DNA of 64,000 bases from Halopseudomonas sabulinigri (GTDB lineage Bacteria > Pseudomonadota > Gammaproteobacteria > Pseudomonadales > Pseudomonadaceae): contig NZ_LT629763.1 in the NCBI RefSeq assembly GCF_900105255.1, positions 3,792,001-3,856,000 of the forward strand, given 5' to 3'. Each line of letters opens with the position of its first letter. Position 1 is the stretch's first letter. Shown here piece after piece: positions 9,111-18,222 of the stretch. A program made the translations under genes and the position numbers. The notes below the pieces were generated by a model. That model was not told the origin of the DNA and made no database searches. It saw nothing but the letters and a program-made list of their open reading frames with translations.

Positions 9111-9764
9111 ATGGGTCTTAGCTATGACATCCTGATTGCTGACGATCACCCGCTGTTCCGCAGTGCTCTGCGCCAGGCTCTGTTTGCCGGTCTCGGCGAT
9201 ACCATCAGTTTGAATGAGGTGGGCAGCATCGCCGACCTGCAAACGCAACTGGCCACCCGTGCCGATTGGGACCTGGTGCTGCTCGATTTGAACATGCCCG
9301 GCGCCTATGGTTTTTCTGGCCTGGCCCAGCTGCGCGGCCAGTACCCGCACATCCCCGTTATCATGATTTCCGCCCAGGAAGAGGGCTCGGTAGTCCGGCG
9401 TGCCAAGGATTTTGGCGCGAGCGGGTTTATCCCCAAATCCGCCACCCTGGAAGACATCCAGGCCTCGGTGCAGGCCGTGCTGGAGGGCGGTGTGTGCTGG
9501 CCGCCCGGCCTCGACAACCCGACCGGCATGACGCCCGAGCAGCAGAGCATCAGCGCCCGCGTTGCCAGCCTCACCCCCCAGCAGTTCCGCGTGCTGACCA
9601 TGGTGTGCGATGGTTTGCTGAACAAGCAGATTGCCTACGAACTGGACGTGTCGGAAGCCACCATCAAGGCGCACGTCACCGCTATTTTCCGCAAACTCGA
9701 AGTGCGGACCCGTACCCAGGCTGCGCTGGCATTGCAGCAGATGGAGCTGAGCAAGACCGGTTGA
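9111..9764 (+). CDS. erdR: LuxR-type response regulator (ErdR/CrbR family)
   Basis: A receiver domain (residues 5-120) is joined to a LuxR/NarL helix-turn-helix (about 145-210). DDHPLFR carries the acidic pocket, LLDLNMPG holds the phosphorylated Asp59, and the output domain reads LTPQQFRVLTMVCDGLLNKQIAYELDVSEATIKAHVT. In Pseudomonas and Vibrio this family (ErdR/CrbR) switches on acetyl-CoA synthetase and related C2 metabolism genes. The sensor-kinase gene of the matching CrbS/MxtR type follows 145 bp downstream, which supports the assignment. I chose MGLSYDILIADDH as the start because the upstream 26 codons have no domain homology. Confidence 0.88.
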   Translation: MGLSYDILIADDHPLFRSALRQALFAGLGDTISLNEVGSIADLQTQLATRADWDLVLLDLNMPGAYGFSGLAQLRGQYPHIPVIMISAQEEGSVVRRAKDFGASGFIPKSATLEDIQASVQAVLEGGVCWPPGLDNPTGMTPEQQSISARVASLTPQQFRVLTMVCDGLLNKQIAYELDVSEATIKAHVTAIFRKLEVRTRTQAALALQQMELSKTG

Positions 9765-9909
9765 GTCTTCGCGGCCGGGTTGGCGCCGCGAGCCCTCGCG
9801 CTGCCGGTGCAGCCTCTCTACGACTGAAGTCTGAGCGCCAGGTGCTGGGCAAAGGCGCGGCGCGCTGCCAGACTGGAGCGCAGATACAGAACGAGATGAA
9901 AACCCCGCA

Positions 9910-12900
9910 ATGATGCTCTCCGGCGGCCTGGTCGCCCTGATATTTCTGCTCTATATGGCGCTGCTGTTTGTGATCGCCTTTTGGGGCGACCGTCGCCGTA
10001 CCGAGCTGAGCCCGCGGCTTCGCGTCTGGGTTTACAGCCTGTCGCTGGCTGTCTGGTGTACCAGCTGGACCTTCTTTGGCGCCGTGGGTATGGCGGCGGA
10101 TCAGTTGTGGGGGTTTCTGCCGATCTATCTGGGGCCGGTGCTGTTGTTCCTGTTTGGTTGGCGCTTGTATGCGCGCATGATCGCCATCAGCAAGCAGGAG
10201 AACATCACCTCCATCGCCGACTTCATCGCCTCGCGCTATGGCAAGTCGCAGAGCCTGGGTGTGGTGGTCTCGCTGCTTTGTCTGGTCAGCGTGTTGCCCT
10301 ACATTGCGCTGCAGCTCAAGGGCATAGTCCTGGGTTACAACCTGCTCAGCGCGGCGCCGCTGGTGGGCGGTGTGCCGACCGATGCGGTGGGCGCCGAAGA
10401 CACCGCCCTGGTGGTCACCCTGGTACTCGCGTTGTTCACCGTCCTGTTTGGTACCCGCAGCCTGGATGTGACCGAGCATCACCGCGGCATGATGCTGGCC
10501 ATCGCCTTCGAGTCGATCGTCAAGCTGCTGGCTTTTCTGGCGGTGGGCGTGTTCGTGACCTTCGGTTTGTTTGGTGGCGCGGCGGAGCTGTTCAGTGATG
10601 CGCGCAACAACGCCGCGTTGGCCACTTACTGGCAACGCGATACGCCAGTGCTGAGCTTGCTGTTCCAGACCTTCATTGCGGTGCTGGCCTTTGTCTGCCT
10701 GCCGCGTCAGTTTCAGGTCGCGGTGGTGGAAAACAGCGAACCCGGCGATCTGCGTCTGGCGCGGTGGGTATTTCCGGTATACGTGATTCTCGCCGCGCTC
10801 TTTGTGATCCCGATCAGTCTGGCCGGGCAGATGACGCTTGGCTCAGGCTTATCCGCCGATTCCTACGTGATCAGCCTGCCATTGTTGCAGGGGCATCCGG
10901 AGCTGGCCATGTTGGCCTTTCTGGGCGGCGCCTCGGCGGCCTCGGGCATGGTGATTGTGGCGGCGATTGCGCTCAGTACCATGGTCTCGAACGACGTGGT
11001 GCTGCCGGTGCTGCTGCGCAGCAAGACCCGGCCGGAACACTCCTACGAGCAATTCCGTGGCTGGCTGCTGAACGTGCGGCGCACCAGTATTCTGATCATC
11101 CTGTTGCTGGCCTACGTGGTCTACCGCCTGATCGGGTCGGACACCAGTCTGGCCAGCATCGGCCAGGTGGCCTTTGCCGCCATCGCGCAGCTGGCGCCGG
11201 CGATGTTCGGCGCGCTGTTCTGGAAGCAAGCCAATCGCACGGGTGTGCTCGCCGGGCTGCTGGTGGGGATCAGCCTGTGGCTGTATCTGCTGGTGCTGCC
11301 GTTGGTAGGTGCCGGGCTGCACTGGCAGGTGGGCGGCTGGCCGTTGGTCGAGGGCATGCGCGCTGCGGCGGGCAACTGGAATCTGGATGTGATTACGCTG
11401 GGCAGCTTGCTGTCGCTGGCGTGCAACTTTGCTGTGTTTGTCGCCGGTTCGCTGTTCAGCCGCACGCGCGTGCTGGAGCACTGGCAGGCCAGCCGCTTTG
11501 TCAGCCAGGACGCGCAGCCCTGGAGCGACAGTCCCAGCCGCGTGCTGTTGCGGGTGCGTCTGGACGATCTGCTGGAGCTGGCCGCGCGTTTTGTTGGCAG
11601 TGAGCGTGCCGAAGCCAGCTTTGATGCCTACGCTCGCAGCCAGGGCGGCAGTTTTTCCGGTAGCCAGACGGCAGACTCGGGCTGGATTACCCTGACCGAA
11701 CGCCTGCTGGCCGGCGTCTTGGGCGCCTCGTCGGCGCGCATCGTGGTGAAAGCCGCGATTGAAGGGCGCGACATGCAGTTCGACGATGTGGTGCGTATCG
11801 TCGATGAGGCCTCCGAGGTACTGCAGTTCAATCGCGGCCTGCTGCAAGGCGCCATCGAAAACATCACCCAGGGCATCAGCGTGGTCGACAAGTCGCTGCG
11901 GCTGGTGGCCTGGAACTTCCGCTACCTGGAAATGTTCGAGTATCCAGAAGGGCTGATCACCATCGGCCGGCCGATAGCCGACATCATTTTGTACAACGCC
12001 CAGCGTGGCTTGTGTGGGCCGGGCGATCCGCAGGTGCATGTCGATAAACGCATTGCCTGGATGCAGCAGGGCACTGCGCACCGCTCCGAGCGCATGTTCC
12101 CCAACGGCAGTGTGATCGAGATCATCGGCAATCCCATGCCCAAGGGCGGCTTTGTCATGAGCTTCACCGATATTTCCGACTTTCGTAATGCAGAGAAGGC
12201 GCTTCAGGAGGCCAACGAAAGCCTGGAGCGGCGGGTGATCGAACGTACTCAGGAGTTGTCGGCGCTGAACCAGGCGCTGTTGCAGGCCAAGGCGCAGACC
12301 GAACGTACCAGCCAGTCGAAAAGCCGCTTTCTCACTGCCGTCAGCCATGACCTGATGCAGCCGCTGAATGCCGCACGGCTGTTCTCTGCCTCGTTGTCGC
12401 ACCAGCCTGGCCTGCCCGGTGAGGCGCCGCAATTGGTGCGCCACCTGGATAGCGCCCTGAGTTCGGCTGAGGAGCTGATTACCGACCTGCTGGATATCTC
12501 ACGGCTGGAAGCCGGGCGGGTAACACCGGAACTCAGCGATTTCGCCCTCAGCGAGTTGATCGAGCCGTTGCGTATCGAATTCACTGCCTTGGCAGCAGAG
12601 CAGGGCGTTGATCTGCGCGTGCACCCCAGCCATCTGCGCGTGCGCTCGGACATTCGCCTGCTGCGGCGGGTGTTGCAGAACTTTCTCACCAACGCCTTTC
12701 GCTACGCGGGCTCGGCACGCGTGGTACTGGGGGTACGCCTGCAGCAAAACACCGTGCGCCTGGAAGTGTGGGATCAGGGCCCCGGCATTGCACAGGACAA
12801 ATTGCAGGTGATTTTCGAGGAGTTTCAGCGTTTGGACAGCCACCGTACCCAGGCGGAAAAAGGTTTGGGTCTGGGGCTGGCCATCGCCGATGGCTTGTGC

Positions 12901-13407
12901 CGCGTGCTCGGTCACTCGCTCAATGTGCGCTCCTGGCCGGGCCGGGGCAGCGTGTTTAGCGTCACTGTGCCTATCGCCCAGCAAAGCCGGCTGGCGCGTC
13001 CGGCGGAGAGTGCCGCCGAGATACAACCCGAGCTGCAGGGGGCTCCAGTGCTTTGCATTGATAACGAAAGCAGCATTCTGGCGGGTATGCAGAGCCTGTT
13101 GCGGCGTTGGCAGTGCCAGGTAGCCGTGGCACGTAACCGTGAAGAGGTCCGCGGCGTGTTGGCCGGCGGTTTTGTGCCGCAGCTGATTCTGGTCGATTAC
13201 CACCTGGATGGCGGCGATACCGGAACCCAGGTGATGGTCTGGCTGCGCGAGCAGCTGGGCGTGGATCTGCCCGGTGTGGTGATCAGCGCGGACGGGCGGC
13301 AGGAGCTGATCAGCCAGATCGAGCTGGCGGGGTTGGACTACTTGCCCAAACCGGTCAAACCGGCTGCGCTGCGCGCGCTGATCAGCCGGCACATTGCCCT
13401 GGCGTGA
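9910..13407 (+). CDS. Solute-symporter hybrid sensor kinase (CrbS/MxtR family)
   Basis: This is a 1165-residue membrane sensor. Residues 1 to about 510 form a sodium:solute symporter-like domain with about 13 hydrophobic segments (SWTFFGAVGMAADQLW, SIADFIASRYGKS). Then follow a linker, a PAS region (about 625-760), a coiled coil (ANESLERRVIERTQELSALNQAL), a HisKA domain with His813 in VSHDLMQPLN, a HATPase domain (GPGIAQD, GLGLGLAIADG) and a receiver domain with Asp1096 in LVDYHLDGG. In Pseudomonas and Vibrio such kinases activate the adjacent ErdR/CrbR regulator to control acetate and C2 use. Whether the transporter half moves a solute is not known here. Confidence 0.92.
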   Translation: MMLSGGLVALIFLLYMALLFVIAFWGDRRRTELSPRLRVWVYSLSLAVWCTSWTFFGAVGMAADQLWGFLPIYLGPVLLFLFGWRLYARMIAISKQENITSIADFIASRYGKSQSLGVVVSLLCLVSVLPYIALQLKGIVLGYNLLSAAPLVGGVPTDAVGAEDTALVVTLVLALFTVLFGTRSLDVTEHHRGMMLAIAFESIVKLLAFLAVGVFVTFGLFGGAAELFSDARNNAALATYWQRDTPVLSLLFQTFIAVLAFVCLPRQFQVAVVENSEPGDLRLARWVFPVYVILAALFVIPISLAGQMTLGSGLSADSYVISLPLLQGHPELAMLAFLGGASAASGMVIVAAIALSTMVSNDVVLPVLLRSKTRPEHSYEQFRGWLLNVRRTSILIILLLAYVVYRLIGSDTSLASIGQVAFAAIAQLAPAMFGALFWKQANRTGVLAGLLVGISLWLYLLVLPLVGAGLHWQVGGWPLVEGMRAAAGNWNLDVITLGSLLSLACNFAVFVAGSLFSRTRVLEHWQASRFVSQDAQPWSDSPSRVLLRVRLDDLLELAARFVGSERAEASFDAYARSQGGSFSGSQTADSGWITLTERLLAGVLGASSARIVVKAAIEGRDMQFDDVVRIVDEASEVLQFNRGLLQGAIENITQGISVVDKSLRLVAWNFRYLEMFEYPEGLITIGRPIADIILYNAQRGLCGPGDPQVHVDKRIAWMQQGTAHRSERMFPNGSVIEIIGNPMPKGGFVMSFTDISDFRNAEKALQEANESLERRVIERTQELSALNQALLQAKAQTERTSQSKSRFLTAVSHDLMQPLNAARLFSASLSHQPGLPGEAPQLVRHLDSALSSAEELITDLLDISRLEAGRVTPELSDFALSELIEPLRIEFTALAAEQGVDLRVHPSHLRVRSDIRLLRRVLQNFLTNAFRYAGSARVVLGVRLQQNTVRLEVWDQGPGIAQDKLQVIFEEFQRLDSHRTQAEKGLGLGLAIADGLCRVLGHSLNVRSWPGRGSVFSVTVPIAQQSRLARPAESAAEIQPELQGAPVLCIDNESSILAGMQSLLRRWQCQVAVARNREEVRGVLAGGFVPQLILVDYHLDGGDTGTQVMVWLREQLGVDLPGVVISADGRQELISQIELAGLDYLPKPVKPAALRALISRHIALA

Positions 13408-13525
13408 TGCCGGGCTGCGCGGCAACTGTTACAGCGCAACTGTATCTTGTGAGCGGAACCTGTGCGGGATAGGGTGCCGGTCTTCATTCTGGCCCCATTG
13501 CGGCCTGCTCAACGGATCATCTGTC

Positions 13526-14248
13526 ATGTCGGCGCACGTCAAAGCCTTTGCCCTCGGTGCTCGCGATACCCTGCCCATGCTGTTGGGCGCGCTGCCGTTC
13601 GGCATTATCTTCGGCACCCTGGCGATAGCCTCCGGGCTATCCATGCCGGCCACCTTGCTGATGTCGGCGCTGGTGTTTGCCGGCTCGGCGCAGTTTATTG
13701 CGGTCAGCCTGATTGCCTCGGGCGCAGGCCTGGCAGTGCTGTTGGCCACCACGCTGGTAGTAAACCTGCGCCACATGCTCTACAGCGCCAGCCTGCTACC
13801 CTACGTACGGCATTTGCCGCAGCGCTGGAAGCTGCCATTGGCGTTCTGGCTCACCGACGAAACCTTTGCCGTGGTGCACCGGCACTATCTGGACAATCAG
13901 ATTCCTGTCACCCACAAGCACTGGTACTTTTTCGGCTCCTGTCTGGCGATGTACAGCAACTGGTTTCTTTGCACGCTGATTGGCGCGCTGCTGGGTAGTT
14001 CGCTGCCGGGCATGGCGGGCTGGGGGCTGGACTTTGCCATGGTCGCCACCTTTGTTGGGATTGTCGTGCCCTTGCTGCGCACCCGGCCGATGCTGCTGGC
14101 GGCACTGGTCGCCTCGGCGGTGGCGCTGGCCGCACACGCGCTGCCCTACAAGCTGGGGTTGATGTTGGCGGCGCTGGCGGGCGTCAGCGTTGCGGTATTG
14201 GCCGAGCGCTGGGCGCCCCAGCCACTGCAGCCGGGGAGCCAGCCATGA
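13526..14248 (+). CDS. azlC: AzlC-family branched-chain amino acid exporter, large subunit
   Basis: The 240-residue polytopic protein matches AzlC: GARDTLPMLLGALPFGIIFGTLA near the N-terminus, then SALVFAGSAQFIAVSL, VVNLRHMLYSASLLPY and FWLTDETFAV. AzlC and AzlD together export branched-chain amino acids or analogues from the cytoplasm. The next gene is the small partner and overlaps by ATGA, which indicates translational coupling. The start MSAHVKAF is chosen over an upstream extension that would overlap the preceding gene's stop. Confidence 0.92.
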   Translation: MSAHVKAFALGARDTLPMLLGALPFGIIFGTLAIASGLSMPATLLMSALVFAGSAQFIAVSLIASGAGLAVLLATTLVVNLRHMLYSASLLPYVRHLPQRWKLPLAFWLTDETFAVVHRHYLDNQIPVTHKHWYFFGSCLAMYSNWFLCTLIGALLGSSLPGMAGWGLDFAMVATFVGIVVPLLRTRPMLLAALVASAVALAAHALPYKLGLMLAALAGVSVAVLAERWAPQPLQPGSQP

Positions 14249-14571
14249 GCGCGTTCGAGATGGCGCTGATCGCCGGCATGGCGCTGATTACCTTTGGCAT
14301 CCGCTATACCTTGTTTGCCGTTGGCCACCGCGTGCGCTTCAATCTGCTGGTAAGCCGCGCGCTGACCTATGTGCCGGTGGCCGTGCTGAGCGCGATCATC
14401 GCGCCGGCCATGCTGATGCCGGGCGAGGGCGGCTGGCAGTTGACCTGGCATAACGCCTATCTGGTCGGCGGGCTGGCCGCCGTGTTGATCTCTGCGCTTA
14501 CGCGCAACCTGCTGGCGACCATTTTCGGCAGCATGCTGGTGTTCTTTCTCTGGCGCTGGCTGCTGGGCTAG
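14245..14571 (+). CDS. azlD: AzlD-family branched-chain amino acid exporter, small subunit
   Basis: A 108-residue protein with about four membrane segments (MALIAGMALITFGIRYTLF, YVPVAVLSAIIAPAML, AYLVGGLAAVLISALT and a C-terminal one) fits the AzlD family. It overlaps azlC by 4 bp (ATGA) and should form the exporter with it. It ends 3 bp before the end of the convergent MFS gene. Confidence 0.9.
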   Translation: MSAFEMALIAGMALITFGIRYTLFAVGHRVRFNLLVSRALTYVPVAVLSAIIAPAMLMPGEGGWQLTWHNAYLVGGLAAVLISALTRNLLATIFGSMLVFFLWRWLLG

Positions 14572-14574
14572 CGC

Positions 14575-15804
14575 TTACCAGAGTGTTACCCGCTTGGTGC
14601 TGATCGCCACAATCAGCAGACTCAGCGCTGCCAGGGAAATCACGCTGGTAAAGCCAATCACGGTGGCGGCAAAACCGATCAAATCGCTGACAAAACCCAC
14701 GCCCAGCACCACAGTTGCCATGGTCAGATAGGCCATCAGGTAGAACGCCGAGATGATGCCGCCGCGCGTTTCCGGCGGTGCCACGTTGCTGATCGACGCA
14801 ATGGCCACCACGCCGGTAGCGCCGGCGCCACTGGCGGTCGCCAGCGTCGCCAGGGCAAACATCCAGGGCGAGCTGGCCATCACTGCCGCTGCCATCACCC
14901 CCAAGCCGATGATCAGGGTCATCGGGCCGACGATCAGCATGCGGTCGACCGGTTGTCGCTGGCAGGCAAACTGACTGAACCCGGCCATCAACTGCCAGGC
15001 CGCAGCAAACAGCCCGGCGTTGGCGCGATCGTTGATGCCGATCAGCTTGGTTGCCAGCGAGGGGCCGAGTGAGGCATACAGGCTGCCTGTTGACCAGGCC
15101 AGGCAGATCGCGGCGGCGGCAAAGGCAAAAGCGCCGATCAGCTCGCGCGGCACCTTGACCGGAGTCGGCCGCCAGGCGCGCCAGCGAAACTCTGGGTGGC
15201 GTTGGCCAATGTGCGACGGCCAGGGTGCGGTCAGCAACAAGATTATGGTCGCCAGCGTCAGCGCAATCACGACCAGAAAAGGCCAGCCCAGTGCGCTGCT
15301 GGCGCCCCACTTGAGCGCCAGCGAACTCACGGTCGGGCCGGCAAAGGCGCCGAGAGTAAAAAACAGCGCAGACAGGGTCGCGGCGCGGGTCCAGTTTTCG
15401 TTAGGTTCCAGCTCCACCAAAGCAGCAGAGGCCGCGCCAGTCACGATGCCAGTGCCGATGCCGGTCAGCACCCGCGCCGCGCCCAGGGCGTAAATATCGG
15501 TGGCCAGATAGAACATCACCGCGCCGGCCATGATAAACAGCAGGCCGGGCACCATCATTTGGCGGCGGCCAAGCTTGTCCGATAGCGCGCCGAGTGTCAG
15601 CAGGGTGCTGACCACGCCCAGCACATAGATAGAGAACACCGCCGTCAGCGCGGTGGACGAGAAGCCCCATTGCGCTTGCCATACCGCGTACAGCGGCGTA
15701 GGCAGATTGGAGGCAAAAATGGTGGTGAAGATGGCCATCAGCGCCGCCGACATCGCTAGCGCGCGACTATCCGTGGTCCCTGTGGTCTGTCCTGCGCCCG
15801 CCAT
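14575..15804 (-). CDS. MFS transporter
   Basis: The 409-residue protein has about twelve hydrophobic segments and the loop 2-3 signature of the major facilitator superfamily as GALSDKLGRRQMM, followed by RVLTGIGTGIVTGAASAALVEL. It sits in the inner membrane and exports or imports an unknown small molecule; the build recalls sugar/drug efflux members. I prefer the ATG of MAGAGQTTG, which has a purine-rich GCGGGGG site upstream; 18 further codons are open. It stands convergent with azlD, 3 bp apart. Confidence 0.85.
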   Translation of the reverse strand: MAGAGQTTGTTDSRALAMSAALMAIFTTIFASNLPTPLYAVWQAQWGFSSTALTAVFSIYVLGVVSTLLTLGALSDKLGRRQMMVPGLLFIMAGAVMFYLATDIYALGAARVLTGIGTGIVTGAASAALVELEPNENWTRAATLSALFFTLGAFAGPTVSSLALKWGASSALGWPFLVVIALTLATIILLLTAPWPSHIGQRHPEFRWRAWRPTPVKVPRELIGAFAFAAAAICLAWSTGSLYASLGPSLATKLIGINDRANAGLFAAAWQLMAGFSQFACQRQPVDRMLIVGPMTLIIGLGVMAAAVMASSPWMFALATLATASGAGATGVVAIASISNVAPPETRGGIISAFYLMAYLTMATVVLGVGFVSDLIGFAATVIGFTSVISLAALSLLIVAISTKRVTLW

Positions 15805-15876
15805 GCTATGCCCCCGCTGAGATAAAAGAGCGGCATTATCGCAAAGAACCACCGCCAAGGCGCGATGGTTGTTGCA

Positions 15877-16941
15877 TCACGGTTGTTGATGGGGCGGCAA
15901 TGACAGTGGCGCCGCCAGGTCGCTCAAGGAAATAGCGTAGTGTGCATCCAGCGCCCTTGCACCCAATGCCCGCAGGCTGGCCAGATCCGCGGGCGGGGCG
16001 GGCCACAAGCGGGTGTGCTCGATCACCCTTGGCGCTTGGCCGTCCGGCGGTTGCTCCGCGAGGGCAAAGCGGAACGGGTGATAGCCGGTCATGCCCAGGC
16101 GCAGGTCGGTGGCCACCCACTGCTGCTCGATCAGATCAAAGCGCAGGCGGTCACCGGTGAACCAGCGCAGGCGTTCATATTGGGTAGAGCCGGCCAACAC
16201 TTCATCAGCCGCGCTGGCATGCCGCGGCAGCGCCACCAGCACAGGTGGCTGGCTGTCGAGCCAACTGACCAGGCCTTCGTAATACTGATCACCCTCTATT
16301 GCCACCACCCGCCACAGCAGCGTATTGAACGGCGTAGGCGAGCTGAAGGTGCTTTGCGCCTCTATGCCCTGTGCTTGCAAAGCCTTTTGCAGCTGCGACT
16401 CGGCCATCCACTTGCCGCCCAGGGTGCTGGCCAAGTACAGGCTGCTCAGGGCCAGGCCAGCGTATTGCCAGCGCAGCGCGCTGCGCCGCAGGCCAAAGCA
16501 CAGGCCCACCAGCATCGCCGCAAGCAGGGGCAGGGTGTAGAGCGGGTCGATGATAAATATGCTGGAGATCGCCACCGGCGGCGTGTCCAGCGGCCAGAAC
16601 AGCTGGGTGCCGTAACTGGTGAAGCTGTCGAGCAGTGGATGGGTGCAGAGCACCAGCAGCAACGTCAGCCATAATCGTCGGCCACTGTACGCAGCACGTG
16701 GTCCAAACCTGCGGATGACCAGCGCCATCGCGGTCGCCAGCGCTGCCAACACAAACAAGGAATGGCTGAAGCCGCGATGATAGGTCATGTCGGCCACGGC
16801 ATCGCCGTAATCCAGCAACACGTCCATATCCGGCAAGGTGGCCAACAATCCGCCATAGACCAGCGCCTTGCGGCCCTGCCACCGGCCAAGCATGGCGCCC
16901 TGAATCGAGGCGCCGAGTACTACCTGGGTAACTGAATCCAA
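15877..16941 (-). CDS. Membrane-bound metal-dependent hydrolase (DUF457/YdjM family)
   Basis: The 354-residue protein carries the histidine/aspartate motifs of the LexA-related YdjM/DUF457 family: MDSVTQVVLGASIQGAMLG, LPDMDVLLDYG, TYHRGFSHSLF and THPLLDSFTSYGTQLFWP. About five hydrophobic segments anchor it in the inner membrane; a soluble C-terminal half follows. The precise reaction of this family is unsettled. Its gene follows the crotonase gene on the same strand, separated by a terminator, so it is likely transcribed on its own. Confidence 0.85.
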   Translation of the reverse strand: MDSVTQVVLGASIQGAMLGRWQGRKALVYGGLLATLPDMDVLLDYGDAVADMTYHRGFSHSLFVLAALATAMALVIRRFGPRAAYSGRRLWLTLLLVLCTHPLLDSFTSYGTQLFWPLDTPPVAISSIFIIDPLYTLPLLAAMLVGLCFGLRRSALRWQYAGLALSSLYLASTLGGKWMAESQLQKALQAQGIEAQSTFSSPTPFNTLLWRVVAIEGDQYYEGLVSWLDSQPPVLVALPRHASAADEVLAGSTQYERLRWFTGDRLRFDLIEQQWVATDLRLGMTGYHPFRFALAEQPPDGQAPRVIEHTRLWPAPPADLASLRALGARALDAHYAISLSDLAAPLSLPPHQQP

Positions 16942-16979
16942 AACGGCATCTCCGCGAATGACAGCCCACAGCCTAATGC

Positions 16980-17003
16980 AAAAACGCCGTGCAGAGCACG
17001 GCG
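16980..17003 (-). terminator. Rho-independent terminator after the crotonase gene
   Basis: An 8-bp perfect stem (CGCCGTGC/GCACGGCG) with a 3-nt loop is followed on the minus strand by five T residues. It lies 30 bp past the crotonase stop and before the DUF457 gene. Confidence 0.88.
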
Positions 17004-17033
17004 CAATCGATTCGCAGTATTACAGCGGCAGGC

Positions 17034-17726
17034 TCAGCTCAGCGCGTGCTGCTTGTCCAGCTCGATGGAGCTATCCAGCAGCTCAAGCAGTGCCTTGCGC
17101 GTCTTCAGCTTGGTATTGCGGTGCGCGGTCATGTTCAGCCCGGCCAGCTGCTTGGCCATCGCCATGGCGGTGGCTTCCAGTTCTTCCGCCGGAACGATCT
17201 TGTCGAGAAAGCCAGCATCTACGGCATCGGCCGGATCAAACATCTCGGCATTGATCACCGAGCGGTTGAAGGCGCTGGGCGTCAGCCGCGCACGGGCCAG
17301 CTCAATGCCCACATGGTGCATGGTCATGCCAATCTGCACCTCATTCAGACCAATCTTGAACGGGCCTTCAACACCCAGACGGTAGTCAGACGACAGCAGC
17401 AGGAAGGCGCCCTTGGCGACTGCATGGCCGGTGCACACCGTGATGATCGGGAAAGGGTGCGACAGCATGCGCCGCGCCAGGGTAGAGCCGGAAGCAACCA
17501 GCCCCTTGGCCGCATCGGCGCTGGAAGTCATTACTTTCAGATCATAGCCGCCAGACAGAATGCCCGGCTTGCCACTCAGTACCACCACCGCACGGTCTTG
17601 CTCGGCTTGATCCAGCGCCGCGTTCAACGCCACCACCATGTCGGGCGACACGGCATTGACCTTGCCATTGTCCATGCTCAGCTGGGCGATGCCGTCGGCA
17701 AAACGATAGGAAACCAGGTCACTCAT
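17034..17726 (-). CDS. Crotonase-family protein (enoyl-CoA hydratase/isomerase-like)
   Basis: The 230-residue protein has the crotonase fold signatures: an oxyanion-hole segment LSGGYDLKVM, then CTGHAVAKGAFLLLSSDYR and KIGLNEVQIGMTMHHVG. It is shorter than typical hydratases (about 257). In the usual GGGxELAxxCD segment the catalytic Glu position is Phe here, while the second Glu (in NEV) is kept, so normal hydration of enoyl-CoA is doubtful; isomerase, hydrolase or binding roles are possible. The start MSDLVSYRF has AGAGGA upstream. No fatty acid genes adjoin it. Confidence 0.85.
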   Translation of the reverse strand: MSDLVSYRFADGIAQLSMDNGKVNAVSPDMVVALNAALDQAEQDRAVVVLSGKPGILSGGYDLKVMTSSADAAKGLVASGSTLARRMLSHPFPIITVCTGHAVAKGAFLLLSSDYRLGVEGPFKIGLNEVQIGMTMHHVGIELARARLTPSAFNRSVINAEMFDPADAVDAGFLDKIVPAEELEATAMAMAKQLAGLNMTAHRNTKLKTRKALLELLDSSIELDKQHALS

Positions 17727-17937
17727 GAGGCAGTCCTCTATATCAAAGTCAGGCGGCAGCGCCGGCCGGGGAAACCCGCAGTTTATCAACTTAATACTGA
17801 CTGACGAGTCTTGCATTCACATCTGAACCAGCATGGCACAAAGCCGAAAAAGCGTTTGCCAAACTCCGGCTTGTTCTGTAAATTAGCGCGCCTTGGTAGC
17901 CGGGTCACACCCAGCCGCCAAGCCGCATAGCGGTTCC

Positions 17938-18027
17938 GGAGAGGTGTCCGAGTGGCTGAAGGAGCACGCCTGGAAAGTGTGTATACGTTAATCCGTATCG
18001 AGGGTTCGAATCCCTCTCTCTCCGCCA
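17938..18027 (+). tRNA. tRNA-Ser (anticodon GGA)
   Basis: A 90-nt cloverleaf can be drawn with acceptor GGAGAGG/TCTCTCC (one G-T pair), anticodon stem CACGC/GTGTG with loop CTGGAAA giving anticodon GGA, a long variable arm typical of serine tRNA, a T arm GAGGG-TTCGAAT-CCCTC, and an encoded 3' CCA. It reads UCC and UCU serine codons. Confidence 0.97.
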
Positions 18028-18030
18028 GAC

Positions 18031-18070
18031 AAATGAAAAAGCCCCAGCGAAAGCTGGGGCTTTTTCATTT
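18031..18070 (+). terminator. Strong bidirectional terminator after tRNA-Ser
   Basis: An 18-bp perfect stem is closed by a GAAA tetraloop: AAATGAAAAAGCCCCAGC pairs with GCTGGGGCTTTTTCATTT. It begins 4 bp after the tRNA 3' end. The T-tract serves the plus strand and the A-tract allows use from the other side. Confidence 0.95.
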
Positions 18071-18222
18071 GTGCGGTGAAACGACGGACGAGCACCCTCA
18101 AGGTTCAACGAACCTACGACAGCAGACGAGAAAGTTAACCCGAAGCGCCGAATAATCCCTCTCAGAGCCTCCACCCGCACCATCAAGGCATTTACTGCTT
18201 ATTCACTAAAGCCGCCAGGCAC

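Noticed and set aside
10849..12444. Long (531 codon) minus-strand frame inside the sensor kinase gene
   Set aside because: It is a GC-driven shadow of a gene with clear domains, and its translation is Gln/His/Arg-rich without any domain.
17905..18186. Minus-strand open frame containing RERDSNPRYG
   Set aside because: It is the well-known false frame antisense to a serine tRNA.
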